DNA of 64,000 nucleotides from Bacteroidota bacterium (GCA_016787485.1 JAEUUL010000008.1:1-64000), one strand, 5' to 3'; positions 34,437 to 44,764 are shown, counted from the stretch's first letter. Notes: generated by a model from the sequence alone, not told the origin. Numbers and translations: made by a program.

Positions 34437-34453
34437 TGCAGATAATACATGCC

Positions 34454-36028
34454 ATGAAAAAACAAACCATTGTTTTGTTATCGCTGCTGTTTTATTTCAG
34501 CCCGGCCATTTTTGCACAACAAACCCATTGCGAAATGTTGTATGAAAGGTATAAGGATAAAGTAAAAGAGATAAAACGGTACAGGGACGCACACATCAAC
34601 GACAACAATTACCCAGACCCGCCTGACAATGATCCGGATTGTGATTACCCCTACGACGAACAGGCATATAACGACTGGTTGGAAAACCGGTTTGAAGAGG
34701 AATTCAAACTAATCAGAGAACATATTGGTCTCTATAAAGACTTATATGATCAGCGTTGCCCGCAATATGATTCAGGCTCATTCGAACATTGTTATCCTGC
34801 ACTGGAAATCGTATCCCATAAAATTTATTATTATCTGAATAAATTTGGCCTGAGTGAATACAAATACAGGAATGTTGTACGCTTGGCAATTTATGGTTTG
34901 AAACATATAGAAATGTTAGATGCCGGTGATTTTATCGTATCTCAAAATAAAGCCTATTACAAATATAAAAAATCAGACCATTATACCGATGTGGTTAGTA
35001 AAATTCAGGATATTCTGTTATTTCAGCTTGACAATACCATTTATAGAATCCGGCAATATCATATTTATCGCGCTGCCGGAATTCAGGAATTGTATCGTAT
35101 GCTAAAACAGTCAGCTTTATTGGGTGCACTGGACGGTAACGATGGATATTACATATACAGATTGAATAAGGATGCAATTTACCGGGGTCTTCAATTTAAA
35201 ATGGAAGTGACTATACAAGCCACACAGTATAACGAGGAAGGTGGAAAAAAAATGGAATATAATACTCAAGGGGATTGTCTGTTAAAACTGGATTCTACGT
35301 TATTATTTGATTATTTAAAATGGAAATGGCTACCGGAAACCATTCCGATGAAAATCACATCCAGGCAATATTTTCCTCAGGATGGTGAAAGTTTAACTTG
35401 GACATCCGGCACAGAATATAAAGCCAAACTCACCGCGAAAATAGATCCACATTGTCCGCCTGCTGCTGTGAATGGAGGACCCGCACCAGTTAATCCACCT
35501 GAAGTGTATTTGAATTTCAGCAACCTGGGACCCGATTTTGAAAGCTATGATATGGTTGCGGGGAATGCAGATCCGCCGTGCGGTGCCCACAAAACTGTAC
35601 TTCCCACTCCTTTGAATCCCGGAGTGATTTCCTATGTTCAAACATTCAGCGATTGCCACAGCCACACAGAAAACGGCAGCGGATTTTTAAAAGGACTGAT
35701 TATGAGTGGCTTGTTGGAGTATACCAGAAACCAAATGGATACAAGCACAGAAGCAATCAAAAATAAATACTCCAATATGCGCAATATTCCGTTGGATTCT
35801 TTTAAAAGTGAAAATTATGTAAAAGAAGCGATGCGGGAAATTCAGGATGTGGCCAGTTTTAAATTTACCGAAATGCTGCCTATTGGAAATCCGGTACCCG
35901 TGGACCGCACCATTGTAGCAGAAAGTACGCCGGAGGATGGAAGCCTGACCAAGGTTATCCTGCATATAAAACTTTCCCATACCCCTGAAATGAAATTGGA
36001 AAAACGTTTAGATAAAAGGGTTCATTAG
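34454..36028 (+). CDS. Secreted protein of unknown function, middle gene of the OmpA-led run
   Basis: About 524 aa. A signal peptide (MKKQTIVLLSLLFYFSPAIFAQQ) is seen. ATG 34454 gives a usual signal peptide; an upstream ATG at 34436 overlaps the OmpA stop (TAATG) and is a coupled alternative. The protein is rich in Tyr, Asp and Lys, with a helical first half and a beta-rich second half ('PETIPMKITSRQYFPQDGESLTW'). No known domain is recognised. It sits between the OmpA gene and 36039 with gaps under 20 nt, so all three probably act together at the envelope. Confidence 0.78.
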   Translation: MKKQTIVLLSLLFYFSPAIFAQQTHCEMLYERYKDKVKEIKRYRDAHINDNNYPDPPDNDPDCDYPYDEQAYNDWLENRFEEEFKLIREHIGLYKDLYDQRCPQYDSGSFEHCYPALEIVSHKIYYYLNKFGLSEYKYRNVVRLAIYGLKHIEMLDAGDFIVSQNKAYYKYKKSDHYTDVVSKIQDILLFQLDNTIYRIRQYHIYRAAGIQELYRMLKQSALLGALDGNDGYYIYRLNKDAIYRGLQFKMEVTIQATQYNEEGGKKMEYNTQGDCLLKLDSTLLFDYLKWKWLPETIPMKITSRQYFPQDGESLTWTSGTEYKAKLTAKIDPHCPPAAVNGGPAPVNPPEVYLNFSNLGPDFESYDMVAGNADPPCGAHKTVLPTPLNPGVISYVQTFSDCHSHTENGSGFLKGLIMSGLLEYTRNQMDTSTEAIKNKYSNMRNIPLDSFKSENYVKEAMREIQDVASFKFTEMLPIGNPVPVDRTIVAESTPEDGSLTKVILHIKLSHTPEMKLEKRLDKRVH

Positions 36029-36038
36029 ACCACACGAT

Positions 36039-37085
36039 ATGAAAGTAAAAATATTAATTGGAATACTGGCCAGCTTTATGGTAACTGGTACGATGCATGG
36101 GCAGGGGAATCAAAATGGATTCAATTACACCGGTCAATTGAGTGAAGACCCCGACTGGGGAGCCAAATACAACACTTCTGCTGCAGACCGTTTGGTATTG
36201 AGCAAACTACAAAGGGCCCTGGACTCTGGCTTTGTGAATCTTTTGATAAATCCCGGAGACTATAAAACGACAGTATACAATCACCGGTTTACCTTTGACA
36301 CAGCTGCACAAAAGAAATCCATTCTGGATGGCACCAAATGTCCCACTTGTTATTACGGACAATCCCCGGCTTCAGGAAATCATTTCAGCTACATGTATCA
36401 GGTAGTGCTCGAAACCAAGGAGTTTTCTACATTGTATAACAAGAGTTTGAAATACAATGACAGTTTGCAGGAAATAGAGAAAAAAAGAGTGGCAGAAAAT
36501 CAGTCAAACCACGGCAGTGCAGCGAAAGATGCCCAATTACAAAAAGAAATGGAAGCACTCCAAAAAGAAATTGAAAAACAAACCGCAGGTGGACAAATGC
36601 CCGATGAAAAATTGCTCGCTGAAATGGAACGCAAAGGCACGGAATTGGGCAACAGGGCGGAAAACAGCAAGAACGAACAATATCTTCCACCAGACACTTT
36701 GCGCAATTTGTACTATAACAGGTATGTTTCTAAAATCTGGCTGGACGTAATGAGCAATACCCCTATGTATAAAAACGAAGTGGCCATGTATACAACCATG
36801 CAAAACAATCCGGCGTATATTTATAAGCCACTGAATATTCCCGGTTGTGAATTTGCCTGCATTTATTTCGATAAAACACAGGAAAATGACAAACTGCTAT
36901 CTCATACAAACCCCGTGTTTGTGGCCTATACAGGTACCCTATTCGAGAATGGTGCAAAGTTGCCTGTGGATTGGGTTGCACCCTATTGTCTTCGTATCAC
37001 CATGAAAGCCAATATGCAACAAATACAGGAATTGGTTGCGAAAATTAAATTTACAGCATTAAAAAAAGGGTTGGTACAGAAATAA
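36039..37085 (+). CDS. Secreted coiled-coil protein of unknown function
   Basis: 348 aa with a signal peptide (MKVKILIGILASFMVTGTMHGQG). It has a central coiled coil (~145-215, 'LQKEMEALQKEIEKQTAGGQMPDEKLLAEMERKG'), and a C-terminal globular part ('PVDWVAPYCLRITMKANMQQIQELVAKIKF'). No recognised family. Third gene of the OmpA-led run, 10 nt after its neighbour. Confidence 0.75.
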   Translation: MKVKILIGILASFMVTGTMHGQGNQNGFNYTGQLSEDPDWGAKYNTSAADRLVLSKLQRALDSGFVNLLINPGDYKTTVYNHRFTFDTAAQKKSILDGTKCPTCYYGQSPASGNHFSYMYQVVLETKEFSTLYNKSLKYNDSLQEIEKKRVAENQSNHGSAAKDAQLQKEMEALQKEIEKQTAGGQMPDEKLLAEMERKGTELGNRAENSKNEQYLPPDTLRNLYYNRYVSKIWLDVMSNTPMYKNEVAMYTTMQNNPAYIYKPLNIPGCEFACIYFDKTQENDKLLSHTNPVFVAYTGTLFENGAKLPVDWVAPYCLRITMKANMQQIQELVAKIKFTALKKGLVQK

Positions 37086-37105
37086 AACTGATTTCAATAT
37101 CAGCA

Positions 37106-37531
37106 TTATAACTCTTTCCTCATTTTTACATGAGGAATATCTACTTCGAAAAATTCATCTCCGAGGCTGCAATAATCCAGTGTCAGATAAAACGGAACTG
37201 CGGTTAACCGGGCATGAAGAGATATGGATTGAAACCCGTGATCCCTAGCCCATCGTTCCGCAAACCGCACCATTTCTTTGCCCACACCGCAGCCCTGCCG
37301 GTGCATGGCCACTGCTACCTGACGCATTTTCAACTCCGTTTCAAGCAGGGGTTTCAGTAACATTACACCGGTAACTTCTTCGTTCTCTGATGCCACTATG
37401 TGAATTTCGTTTTGCTCTGCAGCCAAATCATCCGGATCGAAAAAAAGGCCAAGTGGTCTGCGCAACACTTCATACCGCAATCCCAGACTTTGAATCTGGG
37501 TTCGGCTGCCCCATACGGCAATAGAGACCAT
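37106..37531 (-). CDS. GNAT-family N-acetyltransferase
   Basis: About 141 aa. The acetyl-CoA-binding motif A is 'MRQVAVAMHRQGCGVGKEMVRFAERWARDHGF' (Q-x-x-G-x-G/A), followed by 'LHARLTAVPFYLTLDYCSLGDEFFEVDIPHVKM', like the ElaA/YitI-type small GNATs. Substrate unknown. ATG 37531 is preferred to GTG 37534. It lies 4 nt after maeB and is cotranscribed. Confidence 0.85.
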   Translation of the reverse strand: MVSIAVWGSRTQIQSLGLRYEVLRRPLGLFFDPDDLAAEQNEIHIVASENEEVTGVMLLKPLLETELKMRQVAVAMHRQGCGVGKEMVRFAERWARDHGFQSISLHARLTAVPFYLTLDYCSLGDEFFEVDIPHVKMRKEL

Positions 37532-37535
37532 CACC

Positions 37536-39797
37536 TTATTGCTTTTCCTGGGCTTCTACCACGGCAAGAGCCACCATATTCACAATTTCACGCACATTGC
37601 TGGTATGGTGCAGTACATGCACACTTTTGTCAAAGCCGAGCAATACCGGTCCGATGATGTCTACTAGTCCCATGCCCCGCATGAGCTGAAACGCAGCATT
37701 GCCGCTGTTCAGCCCCGGAAAAATGAGGGTATTCGCTGCTTTGTCACCCAGTTTATTGAATGGGTATTGCTTCATCCGTGATTCGCCATCCAGCGCGTAG
37801 GTGGTTTGCATTTCTCCGTCCACAATAATTTCCGGATGCCTTTCATGCAGAATTTCAACTGCCTTTTTCATTTGTACCGGTGCTGGCCCTCTGCTGCTGC
37901 CAAAGTTGGAATACGTAACCAGGGCTATACGGGGTTCTATCTGAAAACGGCTTACCCTTTGGTGCACTTTCAGCACCAGGTCGGCCAGTTCTTCGGGGTT
38001 GTAATCGATATTCACCGTAGTGTCTGCCAAAAACAACGGGCCGCTTTTGGTCATTACGATATGCATACCTGAAATCCGTTTGCTGTTGCCCGTTACATCG
38101 ATGCATTCCAGCATAGGTCGCAAAGCGATGGGGTAATTCCGTGTGAGTCCGCTGATGATGGCATCTGCTTTGCCGGTTTCCACCATCATTGCGCTGAAAT
38201 AATTCCGGTAGCGCATATTTTTTATGGCCTCAAACCGGGTCAGTCCGTTGCGTTTGCGTTTTTCGTACAACAAAGCACCGAACTCCTCGCACAAGTCATC
38301 CTCTTCCCAGGGATCCAAAATAACCGGATTCTCAATTTCAATGTTGTTTTCCTCTATGACCTCGAGGATTTGTTTGCGCCGGCCCAGCAGTATCGGATTG
38401 GCGATTTTCTCAGCCAGGCAAACCTGCGCTGCTCTGAGTATTTTCACATCCTCAGCTTCGGTGAACACCACTTTCTTTGGGTCCTTGCGTGCCCTCTGCA
38501 CAAGCCGGTTTACAAAATCGTTGTCGATGCCAAGTCTGCGGCGCAATGTGCTTTTGTATTCTTCCCAGTCTGTGATGGGCTGCCTTGCCACACCGCTTTC
38601 CATGGCCGCTTTTGCAACTGCAGGCGCTACCGTAGTAAGTAGTCTGGGGTCCATGGGTTTCGGAATGATATAATTGGGACCAAAAGACAGGTCGTAATCG
38701 TTGTATGCCATCATCACCACCTCGGGTACGGGTTCCAGAGCCAGGTCGGCAATGGCACGCACCGCAGCCAGTTTCATTTCCTCGTTAATGGTGGTGGCCC
38801 GAACATCCAGTGCGCCGCGGAAAATAAACGGAAAACCCAACACATTGTTTACCTGATTCGGGTGATCACTGCGGCCAGTGGCAACCAGTATATCGCTGCG
38901 TGAAGCCACTGCCAGATTATAATCTATTTCCGGATCCGGATTTGCCATAGCAAATACAATCGGATTGGGGGCCATACTTCGCAACATTTCCGGAGTTAGA
39001 ATGTTGCCCTTAGACAAACCCACAAACACATCGGCATTTACCATAGCCTCTTCCAGCGTGCGGTTATGGTGCTCAGTAATGAATTGCCGCTTGTACTTGT
39101 CCAGATCCGTGCGGCCGGCATGGATAACGCCCTTGCTATCCAGCATAATGATATTCTCTGTTTGCACGCCCAGACTCACAAATAGCTTTGTGCAAGCGAT
39201 GGCACTGGCACCTGCCCCATTCACCACCAGTTTTACTTCCTCTATTTTCTTACCCACAACACGCAGTGCATTGATGAGTCCTGCCCCGCTGATGATGGCT
39301 GTTCCGTGCTGATCATCGTGCATGATGGGGATATTGAGTTCTGCCTTCAGCCTCTCTTCAATTTCAAAACTTTCCGGAGCTTTGATATCTTCCAGGTTAA
39401 TACCGCCAAAAGTGGGCTCCATGGCTTTCACCGTACGCACAAACTCATCTACATTTTTACAATTTAATTCGATGTCAAATACATCGATATCTGCAAATAT
39501 TTTAAACAGCACCCCTTTTCCTTCCATAACCGGTTTTGAGGCTTCCGGACCGATGTCTCCAAGGCCGAGCACTGCGGTACCATTGCTGATTACGGCAACC
39601 AGATTTCCCTTGGCTGTGTACTTGTAAACATCCTCGGTATTTTCGGCAATACGCAGGCAGGGCTCTGCCACACCGGGACTGTAGGCCAGTGCGAGGTCAA
39701 ACTGGGTTTGCGTAGGTTTTGTGGTAATAACTTCAATCTTTCCGGGTCTGCCATCTGCATGGTAACTCAGTGCATCCAACAACTTTTTATCTGCCAT
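37536..39797 (-). CDS. maeB: NADP-dependent malic enzyme / phosphotransacetylase-like fusion
   Basis: 753 aa, cytoplasmic. The N-terminal malic enzyme (~1-425) shows '[18 protein letters not shown]', '[20 protein letters not shown]' and '[20 protein letters not shown]'. The C-terminal phosphotransacetylase-like domain (~430-753) shows '[16 protein letters not shown]' and '[18 protein letters not shown]'. It converts malate to pyruvate and CO2 with NADP+; in MaeB proteins the PTA part is regulatory and usually inactive. Full length for the family. A TATCTTTG box lies 8 nt before the ATG. Confidence 0.96.
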   Translation of the reverse strand: MADKKLLDALSYHADGRPGKIEVITTKPTQTQFDLALAYSPGVAEPCLRIAENTEDVYKYTAKGNLVAVISNGTAVLGLGDIGPEASKPVMEGKGVLFKIFADIDVFDIELNCKNVDEFVRTVKAMEPTFGGINLEDIKAPESFEIEERLKAELNIPIMHDDQHGTAIISGAGLINALRVVGKKIEEVKLVVNGAGASAIACTKLFVSLGVQTENIIMLDSKGVIHAGRTDLDKYKRQFITEHHNRTLEEAMVNADVFVGLSKGNILTPEMLRSMAPNPIVFAMANPDPEIDYNLAVASRSDILVATGRSDHPNQVNNVLGFPFIFRGALDVRATTINEEMKLAAVRAIADLALEPVPEVVMMAYNDYDLSFGPNYIIPKPMDPRLLTTVAPAVAKAAMESGVARQPITDWEEYKSTLRRRLGIDNDFVNRLVQRARKDPKKVVFTEAEDVKILRAAQVCLAEKIANPILLGRRKQILEVIEENNIEIENPVILDPWEEDDLCEEFGALLYEKRKRNGLTRFEAIKNMRYRNYFSAMMVETGKADAIISGLTRNYPIALRPMLECIDVTGNSKRISGMHIVMTKSGPLFLADTTVNIDYNPEELADLVLKVHQRVSRFQIEPRIALVTYSNFGSSRGPAPVQMKKAVEILHERHPEIIVDGEMQTTYALDGESRMKQYPFNKLGDKAANTLIFPGLNSGNAAFQLMRGMGLVDIIGPVLLGFDKSVHVLHHTSNVREIVNMVALAVVEAQEKQ

Positions 39798-39805
39798 AAG
39801 CGGGG

Positions 39806-39813
39806 CAAAGATA
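39806..39813 (-). promoter_or_regulatory. -7 promoter box TATCTTTG for maeB
   Basis: On the minus strand TATCTTTG fits the TAnnTTTG consensus and ends 8 nt before the maeB ATG, implying a leader of at most a few bases. Confidence 0.55.
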
Positions 39814-39906
39814 ACGGTTGCCGGGGCAATACTAACGGGTTAAAGAGGGCAAGAAATACACCGGTAAACGCCCTGTTCTATCCGGTAAACAGTGCCTGTT
39901 GAGCCC

Positions 39907-40542
39907 TTAAGACTCAATACGCTTTTTGTTGCCGGATTGGTATGCCCACCACCAGGCCAGGCCAGACAGAGCAATAGTGGTAAAAAATGCAATGAAAAAA
40001 GCTTGTTCCTGCCGCCCCCAATAACCGCAAAATGCAAAAATGATACTCACCGGAACGATACCCAGCAGATGGTAAAACATATATGACGAAAAGCGCATGC
40101 GGTGCCAGGCACATAGCAAACTCACAGTTTCGGAAAGCACAGGAACAACACGGGTAAATGCAATGGCCCCTCCACCCCATCGGTCCAAAAGCATATGGGC
40201 TCTTGCTTTGTGTTTTTCTTCCATACGCCGGGGCAGCACAGATGCTGATACATAGGCCAGAATAGCCCCAACTGTAAGTCCTGCCAAAGAAACCAAGCTG
40301 CCGGCAAACAAACCCAGATAATAGCCGTTGGCATAAAGCAGAATGCTTGAAGGGACTGGCAAGTACACATCGAGAGCAAGCAGCAGAATCACTGCAGAAA
40401 TATATATCACCGGTTTATCAGCAGCAGATTTAACCCATTCTTCCGCCCGGGTTTCCAGTCCCGGAAACAAAAGGAATATGGCAACAATGACCGAGGCAAT
40501 TACCAGAAACGGCAAACCCCAAAACCTGAATGCCGGAGACAT
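39907..40542 (-). CDS. DedA/VTT-domain membrane protein
   Basis: About 211 aa from ATG 40542, which follows the esterase stop; an ATG at 40575 would overlap it. The VTT (SNARE-associated) domain shows 'YLPVPSSILLYANGYYLGLFAGSLVSLAGLTVGAILAYVSASVLPRR' and 'AIAFTRVVPVLSETVSLLCAWHRM', where the G-x...R-x-x-P motifs of DedA lipid scramblase/transporter proteins are seen. About five to six membrane segments. DedA-like proteins recycle undecaprenyl phosphate or phospholipids. Cotranscribed with the upstream esterase. Confidence 0.87.
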   Translation of the reverse strand: MSPAFRFWGLPFLVIASVIVAIFLLFPGLETRAEEWVKSAADKPVIYISAVILLLALDVYLPVPSSILLYANGYYLGLFAGSLVSLAGLTVGAILAYVSASVLPRRMEEKHKARAHMLLDRWGGGAIAFTRVVPVLSETVSLLCAWHRMRFSSYMFYHLLGIVPVSIIFAFCGYWGRQEQAFFIAFFTTIALSGLAWWWAYQSGNKKRIES

Positions 40543-40547
40543 CTTTC

Positions 40548-41870
40548 TCAATGCTGGATAAGAATCTTCTGCCACAATGTATAACGGGATGATTTCAATT
40601 CTGCTTTCACCGTGTATATACCACCTGGAATCTCTGTAACCGACATACGGGCCTTTGAAGCCTGCAACAAACAGTTCACATTTAACTGCCTGCCCTGCGC
40701 ATCAAAAAGCACAATCCCTGCGATATCGCCCGCAGTGCTTTGTATCTCGAGCATTTCTGCGGCAGGTACAGGATATATGCGCAAGCCCTGTGTTTGTGAC
40801 GGGTAAATCCCTGCCCTAAGGGCATTGCAACTTACTGCAGGTGAAACCGGATGGATGGAACTGCCGGAAGGCTGCAAACCACACAATATCTGTTTTAAAA
40901 AGCAACTGGATTCTTTCACCAGTGTCATGGACGGATACGAACAATGCTGCGGTGCAGCACCCGGCACTGTGTGCAGTTCCGAAGCCACACCGGCCGCAGT
41001 CAGATCATCATACAGGTTTTTGGAGCCACGCGCCCAGAAAAAACTGGTGGCGCAGCAATTGAGCACCTGGTTGGTCTGGTATGGCACCACACAGTCTGCA
41101 TTGTCGTGAAAAGCGACCATGGGAATAGCTGCTTTTTTCAAAGCGGTATCGCTTGCCACAGCTCCGCAGGAGTTGATGATGGCCCGGATGCGGAAGGGTG
41201 TACCCGGATAAAGTCCGGCGCTGTCGAGATTGCCGAGTATTTTGTACGGACCGGCATTGAATGCTTTTTTCCCGTACTCGGGAGTCCACCAGGCGGTGTG
41301 CATGGCATTAAAGCTGCCTGCACTTTCGCCACCGATAAACAAGGCGCTGGTATCAATTTTCCAGGTTTGCCGTTCATGCACCACCCACTGCATGGCAGCG
41401 CGGCCATCCTGTGCTCCGCGATAAACGGCCGTATTCATATTGTAGTATACCCCCTGGCAGAGTACGCATACCTGCAGCAAATCCGCAGCATTGCAGGACC
41501 AGCCCAGCCGGTACTGTGGTGCAATCGCCACAAATCCCCGTCGTGCCCATTCAAAGCATTTTTGCTGAATTCCGGCGTCATTTTTACTGCCTGTAAGCCA
41601 GGCGCCACCATAGAAAAAAACAATACAGGGTCTGGTGGAAAGAGGGTCGGATCCGGCTTTGGGTGCATACACGTCCAGTTTTAGCGTGTCTGTTCCGGAA
41701 CCCGGCCATTTGCGCGGTGTGGCAAATACCACATTGCGTGCAATTTCGATTTGTGTGCTGTCAAATAACGCAGTTTCAGAGAACCGACCCTGTATGCAAT
41801 AAGGCCCTGACTGCGCCCTGACCGCAAAACACACAATTATAGGGAATAGAAACAGGATGCCTTTTTTCAA
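40548..41870 (-). CDS. Secreted carboxylesterase/lipase-like hydrolase with T9SS C-terminal domain
   Basis: 440 aa. Signal peptide MKKGILFLFPIIVCFAVRAQ. The alpha/beta-hydrolase core (type B/BD-FAE-like) has the oxyanion loop 'CIVFFYGGAWLTGSKND', nucleophile 'LFIGGESAGSFNAMH' and 'PMVAFHDNADCVVPY'. Several Cys pairs suggest disulfides. The last ~85 residues ('IYPVPAAEMLEIQSTAGDIAGIVLFDAQGRQL...GGIYTVKAE...WQKILIQ') are a type-A T9SS sorting domain, so the enzyme is surface-exposed or released. Substrate unknown. Confidence 0.87.
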   Translation of the reverse strand: MKKGILFLFPIIVCFAVRAQSGPYCIQGRFSETALFDSTQIEIARNVVFATPRKWPGSGTDTLKLDVYAPKAGSDPLSTRPCIVFFYGGAWLTGSKNDAGIQQKCFEWARRGFVAIAPQYRLGWSCNAADLLQVCVLCQGVYYNMNTAVYRGAQDGRAAMQWVVHERQTWKIDTSALFIGGESAGSFNAMHTAWWTPEYGKKAFNAGPYKILGNLDSAGLYPGTPFRIRAIINSCGAVASDTALKKAAIPMVAFHDNADCVVPYQTNQVLNCCATSFFWARGSKNLYDDLTAAGVASELHTVPGAAPQHCSYPSMTLVKESSCFLKQILCGLQPSGSSIHPVSPAVSCNALRAGIYPSQTQGLRIYPVPAAEMLEIQSTAGDIAGIVLFDAQGRQLNVNCLLQASKARMSVTEIPGGIYTVKAELKSSRYTLWQKILIQH

Positions 41871-41988
41871 TATACAATGATAAGAATGGATTGCGGTTTT
41901 CCAAGCAACACGTTCACCGGCATTCTATACTGCAGGTTAAATGATGATTATAGGCAAGAGTCAACGGAGCTGCCCGGAATACCAAATA

Positions 41989-42324
41989 TCAATGGTCTGT
42001 GTTTGACAATAACACAAACATATCGTGACCGGCATCATTCTGCACGGCAAGCGTCCAGTGCTGGGTGCGGCTGCAGGAAACCCATGTCTTGCCAGCGCCT
42101 CTCATTACCCTGACTTCAGTACCGAAAAAAGCCATTACCAGATCCTGCACCTGCCTCACTGTCATCTCAGATTGGATTTCAGATTCAGGTCGGTTCTCGT
42201 GCTGAAAATGGTTTTTCAGACCTGTATCTTTCACGATTTGTATGCGCAGAAACGGAAATTTCTCATGAAACAATTCCTGAAAAACAACTATGCTTTCTGC
42301 GGGGTTGAACCTGAATGCGGTCAT
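41989..42324 (-). CDS. Small hypothetical protein
   Basis: About 111 aa starting MTAFRFNPAESIVVFQELFHEKFPFLRIQIVKD. No signal peptide or TM. Composition and codon pattern look coding ('EMTVRQVQDLVMAFFGTEVRVMRGAGKTWVSCSRTQHWTLAVQNDAG'). The phrase 'TVRQVQDLVMAFFGTEVRVMR' could be a small alpha/beta fold. I do not recognise the family. It stands between the T9SS esterase and the response-regulator genes. Confidence 0.65.
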   Translation of the reverse strand: MTAFRFNPAESIVVFQELFHEKFPFLRIQIVKDTGLKNHFQHENRPESEIQSEMTVRQVQDLVMAFFGTEVRVMRGAGKTWVSCSRTQHWTLAVQNDAGHDMFVLLSNTDH

Positions 42325-42467
42325 AAGCAGCAACCCTGTGGTTGCGATTCAAATCTACCATTACAATCCGCACAATTTCAATGACTTTCGTCAGGCTTAA
42401 CAATTAGTTAATACAGGATTCCGCGTGTTCTGATGCCGCGCTGTGAGAAGGATACACCTGTGTAAAA

Positions 42468-43535
42468 TCAATCCAGTAATTCACGGAGAGCAGCAGGATT
42501 CTTTAGAATGATATCCCTTGTTTTCAATTCAAGCAGTCCATCCTCTTTGAGTGAACTCAGGGCACGTATAACGGTTTCTGTGCTTGCACCCACAATTTGC
42601 GCCAGTTCCTCGCGGGAAATGGTGACCTTTTGTTCACCCGATGGCATTGTGCTGCCATCCTCACTGCACAGAGACAGGAGAATATGTGCTGCGCGCTGCC
42701 GTACAGATTTGTATGCCAGGTTCATCAACATTTCTTCTTTACCTGCCACATCATCTGCGAGAAGACGAATGAATTTTTCCGACACCAAACGGTTCTTATA
42801 AATCAATGCAAAAAAATCCTCTTTTGGAATCAGCAACAATTCAGAATCTTCAAATGCCGCAGCCGAATCAGAATATGCGTGATTCTCCAGGAGTGCGAGA
42901 TATCCGAAAAAATCCCCGGCTCTGTATAAACCATTGATCAATTCCTTGCCGTCTGAATTTGAAATGGTGGTTTTCACCTTGCCTTTTTGAACATAATAGA
43001 GAAACCGGGGATTCTGTCCTTCATGATAAATGACCTCTTTTTTTCGGATTCCGGCAGTCTCTCTGTGCTCAAAGAGATTGAGGAAATCCTGCATTCCATT
43101 CACTTCAGAAAAGAATGCTTCCATGGATTGGGTTTTCATGCGGATGGTGTTCTCTGCATGAAATTTCTTGCGCAGCCGGGTATCAATCGTATTCAGCAGT
43201 TCAGAGGCTTCAAACGGTTTTGTGATATAATCGTCTGCGCCCATTTCCATCCCTTTCCGCATATCTTTTCTGTCTGTATTCGACGTTAGAAAAATAAACG
43301 GAATATCTGCGGTTTCATCAATTTTCGACAGCAGATTCAGCACACCATAACCATCCAGGGTGGGCATATTCACGTCACTGATGATAAGGTCCGGAGGATT
43401 GTTTGCGGCCTTCTCCACTCCTTCCTTTCCATCGGCAGCACAATCCACTGTATAATTGGACAATTTTAATAACTCTGCAATGTTTTCACGTAATTGCAGA
43501 TGGTCTTCGATCACCAGAATTCTTTTTTGTGTCAT
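42468..43535 (-). CDS. Response regulator fused to a CRP/FNR-type transcription factor
   Basis: 355 aa. A receiver domain (~4-122) has phospho-acceptor Asp54 ('DLIISDVNMPTLDGYG') and Lys106 ('DDYITKPF'). A cyclic-nucleotide-binding beta-barrel (~145-265, 'GIRKKEVIYHEGQNPRFLYYVQKGKVKTTISNSDGKEL') is followed by a Crp-type winged helix (~285-345, 'VTISREELAQIVGASTETVIRALSSLKEDGLLELK'). FNR-type iron-sulfur cysteines are not visible, so redox sensing is unlikely. The ATG overlaps the histidine-kinase stop by 4 nt, so the two form a two-component pair. Targets unknown. Confidence 0.92.
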   Translation of the reverse strand: MTQKRILVIEDHLQLRENIAELLKLSNYTVDCAADGKEGVEKAANNPPDLIISDVNMPTLDGYGVLNLLSKIDETADIPFIFLTSNTDRKDMRKGMEMGADDYITKPFEASELLNTIDTRLRKKFHAENTIRMKTQSMEAFFSEVNGMQDFLNLFEHRETAGIRKKEVIYHEGQNPRFLYYVQKGKVKTTISNSDGKELINGLYRAGDFFGYLALLENHAYSDSAAAFEDSELLLIPKEDFFALIYKNRLVSEKFIRLLADDVAGKEEMLMNLAYKSVRQRAAHILLSLCSEDGSTMPSGEQKVTISREELAQIVGASTETVIRALSSLKEDGLLELKTRDIILKNPAALRELLD

Positions 43536-44764
43536 TTCATCATGGGTATTGTTACACTCACTGTGGTTCCCTGGTTGACTTCACTCTGAAAAGAGATATT
43601 CCCATTCAGCAACTGCATGTACTGCTCAACAATGAACAATCCCAATCCTGTTCCCGGCACATGGTCCGCATTGGACGCGCGAAAGAACCGTTCAAACAAA
43701 TGGGGCATTTCTGTGTTTGGAATCCTTATTCCCTGGTCTTTGATTTCAATAAATAACTGTCCGGCCTCAGCCCGGGTATTGACTGTAATCGTTGTATCTG
43801 CTTCAGAGAATTTGATGGCATTGCCCAATAAATTGTGAACAATCTGAATGAGTAAATGGCGGTCGGTTGCAGCCCACTCATCTCCGGTATGGCTGTAATG
43901 CACCTGTTGCAGGCACTTTCTCTGACGACGAATCTCTGCAATGCTTTCTATAAAAAATTCACTGATTTCAAATTCATCTTTTTGAACGGATTCTTTGCCA
44001 TTCTCAATATGGCTGATGGTGAGGAGATCATCCAAAATTTCTACCATATTTTGCACAGATCCCCGTATGCGTTGCAAATAGAGCTTAATTCCGGGATTGT
44101 TTTCAGGCTTGCTAAGCAATTCGAGCAAATCTACCGACGACATGACTGAGGCCATGGGAGTGCGGAATTCATGTGAAACCAGAGAAACGAATTTCGACTT
44201 TAAATCATTCAATTCTTTTTCTTTTTCAAGTGCCACTTTGAGTTCTTCTCTTGCCTTGTTCAATTCCAGAATGGTTTCTTCAAGCATAAGGGTTCGCTGT
44301 TTTACCTTATTGCCCAGTTCTGCATTTAACCGGGCCAGCTTATCGGCATAGTATTGAAACCCGGATTTATTTCCATCCAAGGGTTCCAGAATAAAAGCGG
44401 TAGAGAATGAATCACCGGTGCCGGAAAATGTCAATCTTCCGGTTACCGCTATTTTTTCTCCGGATTTTGCAACCGTTATTATCCTTTCTCTTTTCAAATC
44501 AATTTCACGGCCCCCATTTTTATCAGTCTGATTAGCCGGAGGTTCAGAATCGTCAATTACATTGTGGATGATTACGGAATCCATTGATTTCCCTTTGAGT
44601 TCATCGTCTGAATATCCGAATATCTCTTCAAAAGCACGGTTGGTTTTTAAAATGATTCCATTTGCATCGGCAATAAGTATGCCTTCAATTGCATTTTCAA
44701 AAACGTCCCATGCCAAATCCGGATTGTTGTTCAATTCATATTTCTTAGTATCAGTTTCAGACAT
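43532..44764 (-). CDS. PAS-domain sensor histidine kinase
   Basis: 410 aa with no TM segment, so cytosolic. PAS domain ~15-130 ('AFENAIEGILIADANGIILKTNRAFEEIFGYSDDEL'), a coiled coil ~140-190, and HisKA with phospho-His198 ('FVSLVSHEFRTPMASVMSSVDLL'). The HATPase domain has an N-box 'IVHNLLGNAIKFSEAD' and G-box 'HVPGTGLGLFIVEQYM'. It phosphorylates the fused regulator encoded directly downstream. The ligand of the PAS is unknown. Confidence 0.93.
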   Translation of the reverse strand: MSETDTKKYELNNNPDLAWDVFENAIEGILIADANGIILKTNRAFEEIFGYSDDELKGKSMDSVIIHNVIDDSEPPANQTDKNGGREIDLKRERIITVAKSGEKIAVTGRLTFSGTGDSFSTAFILEPLDGNKSGFQYYADKLARLNAELGNKVKQRTLMLEETILELNKAREELKVALEKEKELNDLKSKFVSLVSHEFRTPMASVMSSVDLLELLSKPENNPGIKLYLQRIRGSVQNMVEILDDLLTISHIENGKESVQKDEFEISEFFIESIAEIRRQRKCLQQVHYSHTGDEWAATDRHLLIQIVHNLLGNAIKFSEADTTITVNTRAEAGQLFIEIKDQGIRIPNTEMPHLFERFFRASNADHVPGTGLGLFIVEQYMQLLNGNISFQSEVNQGTTVSVTIPMMK

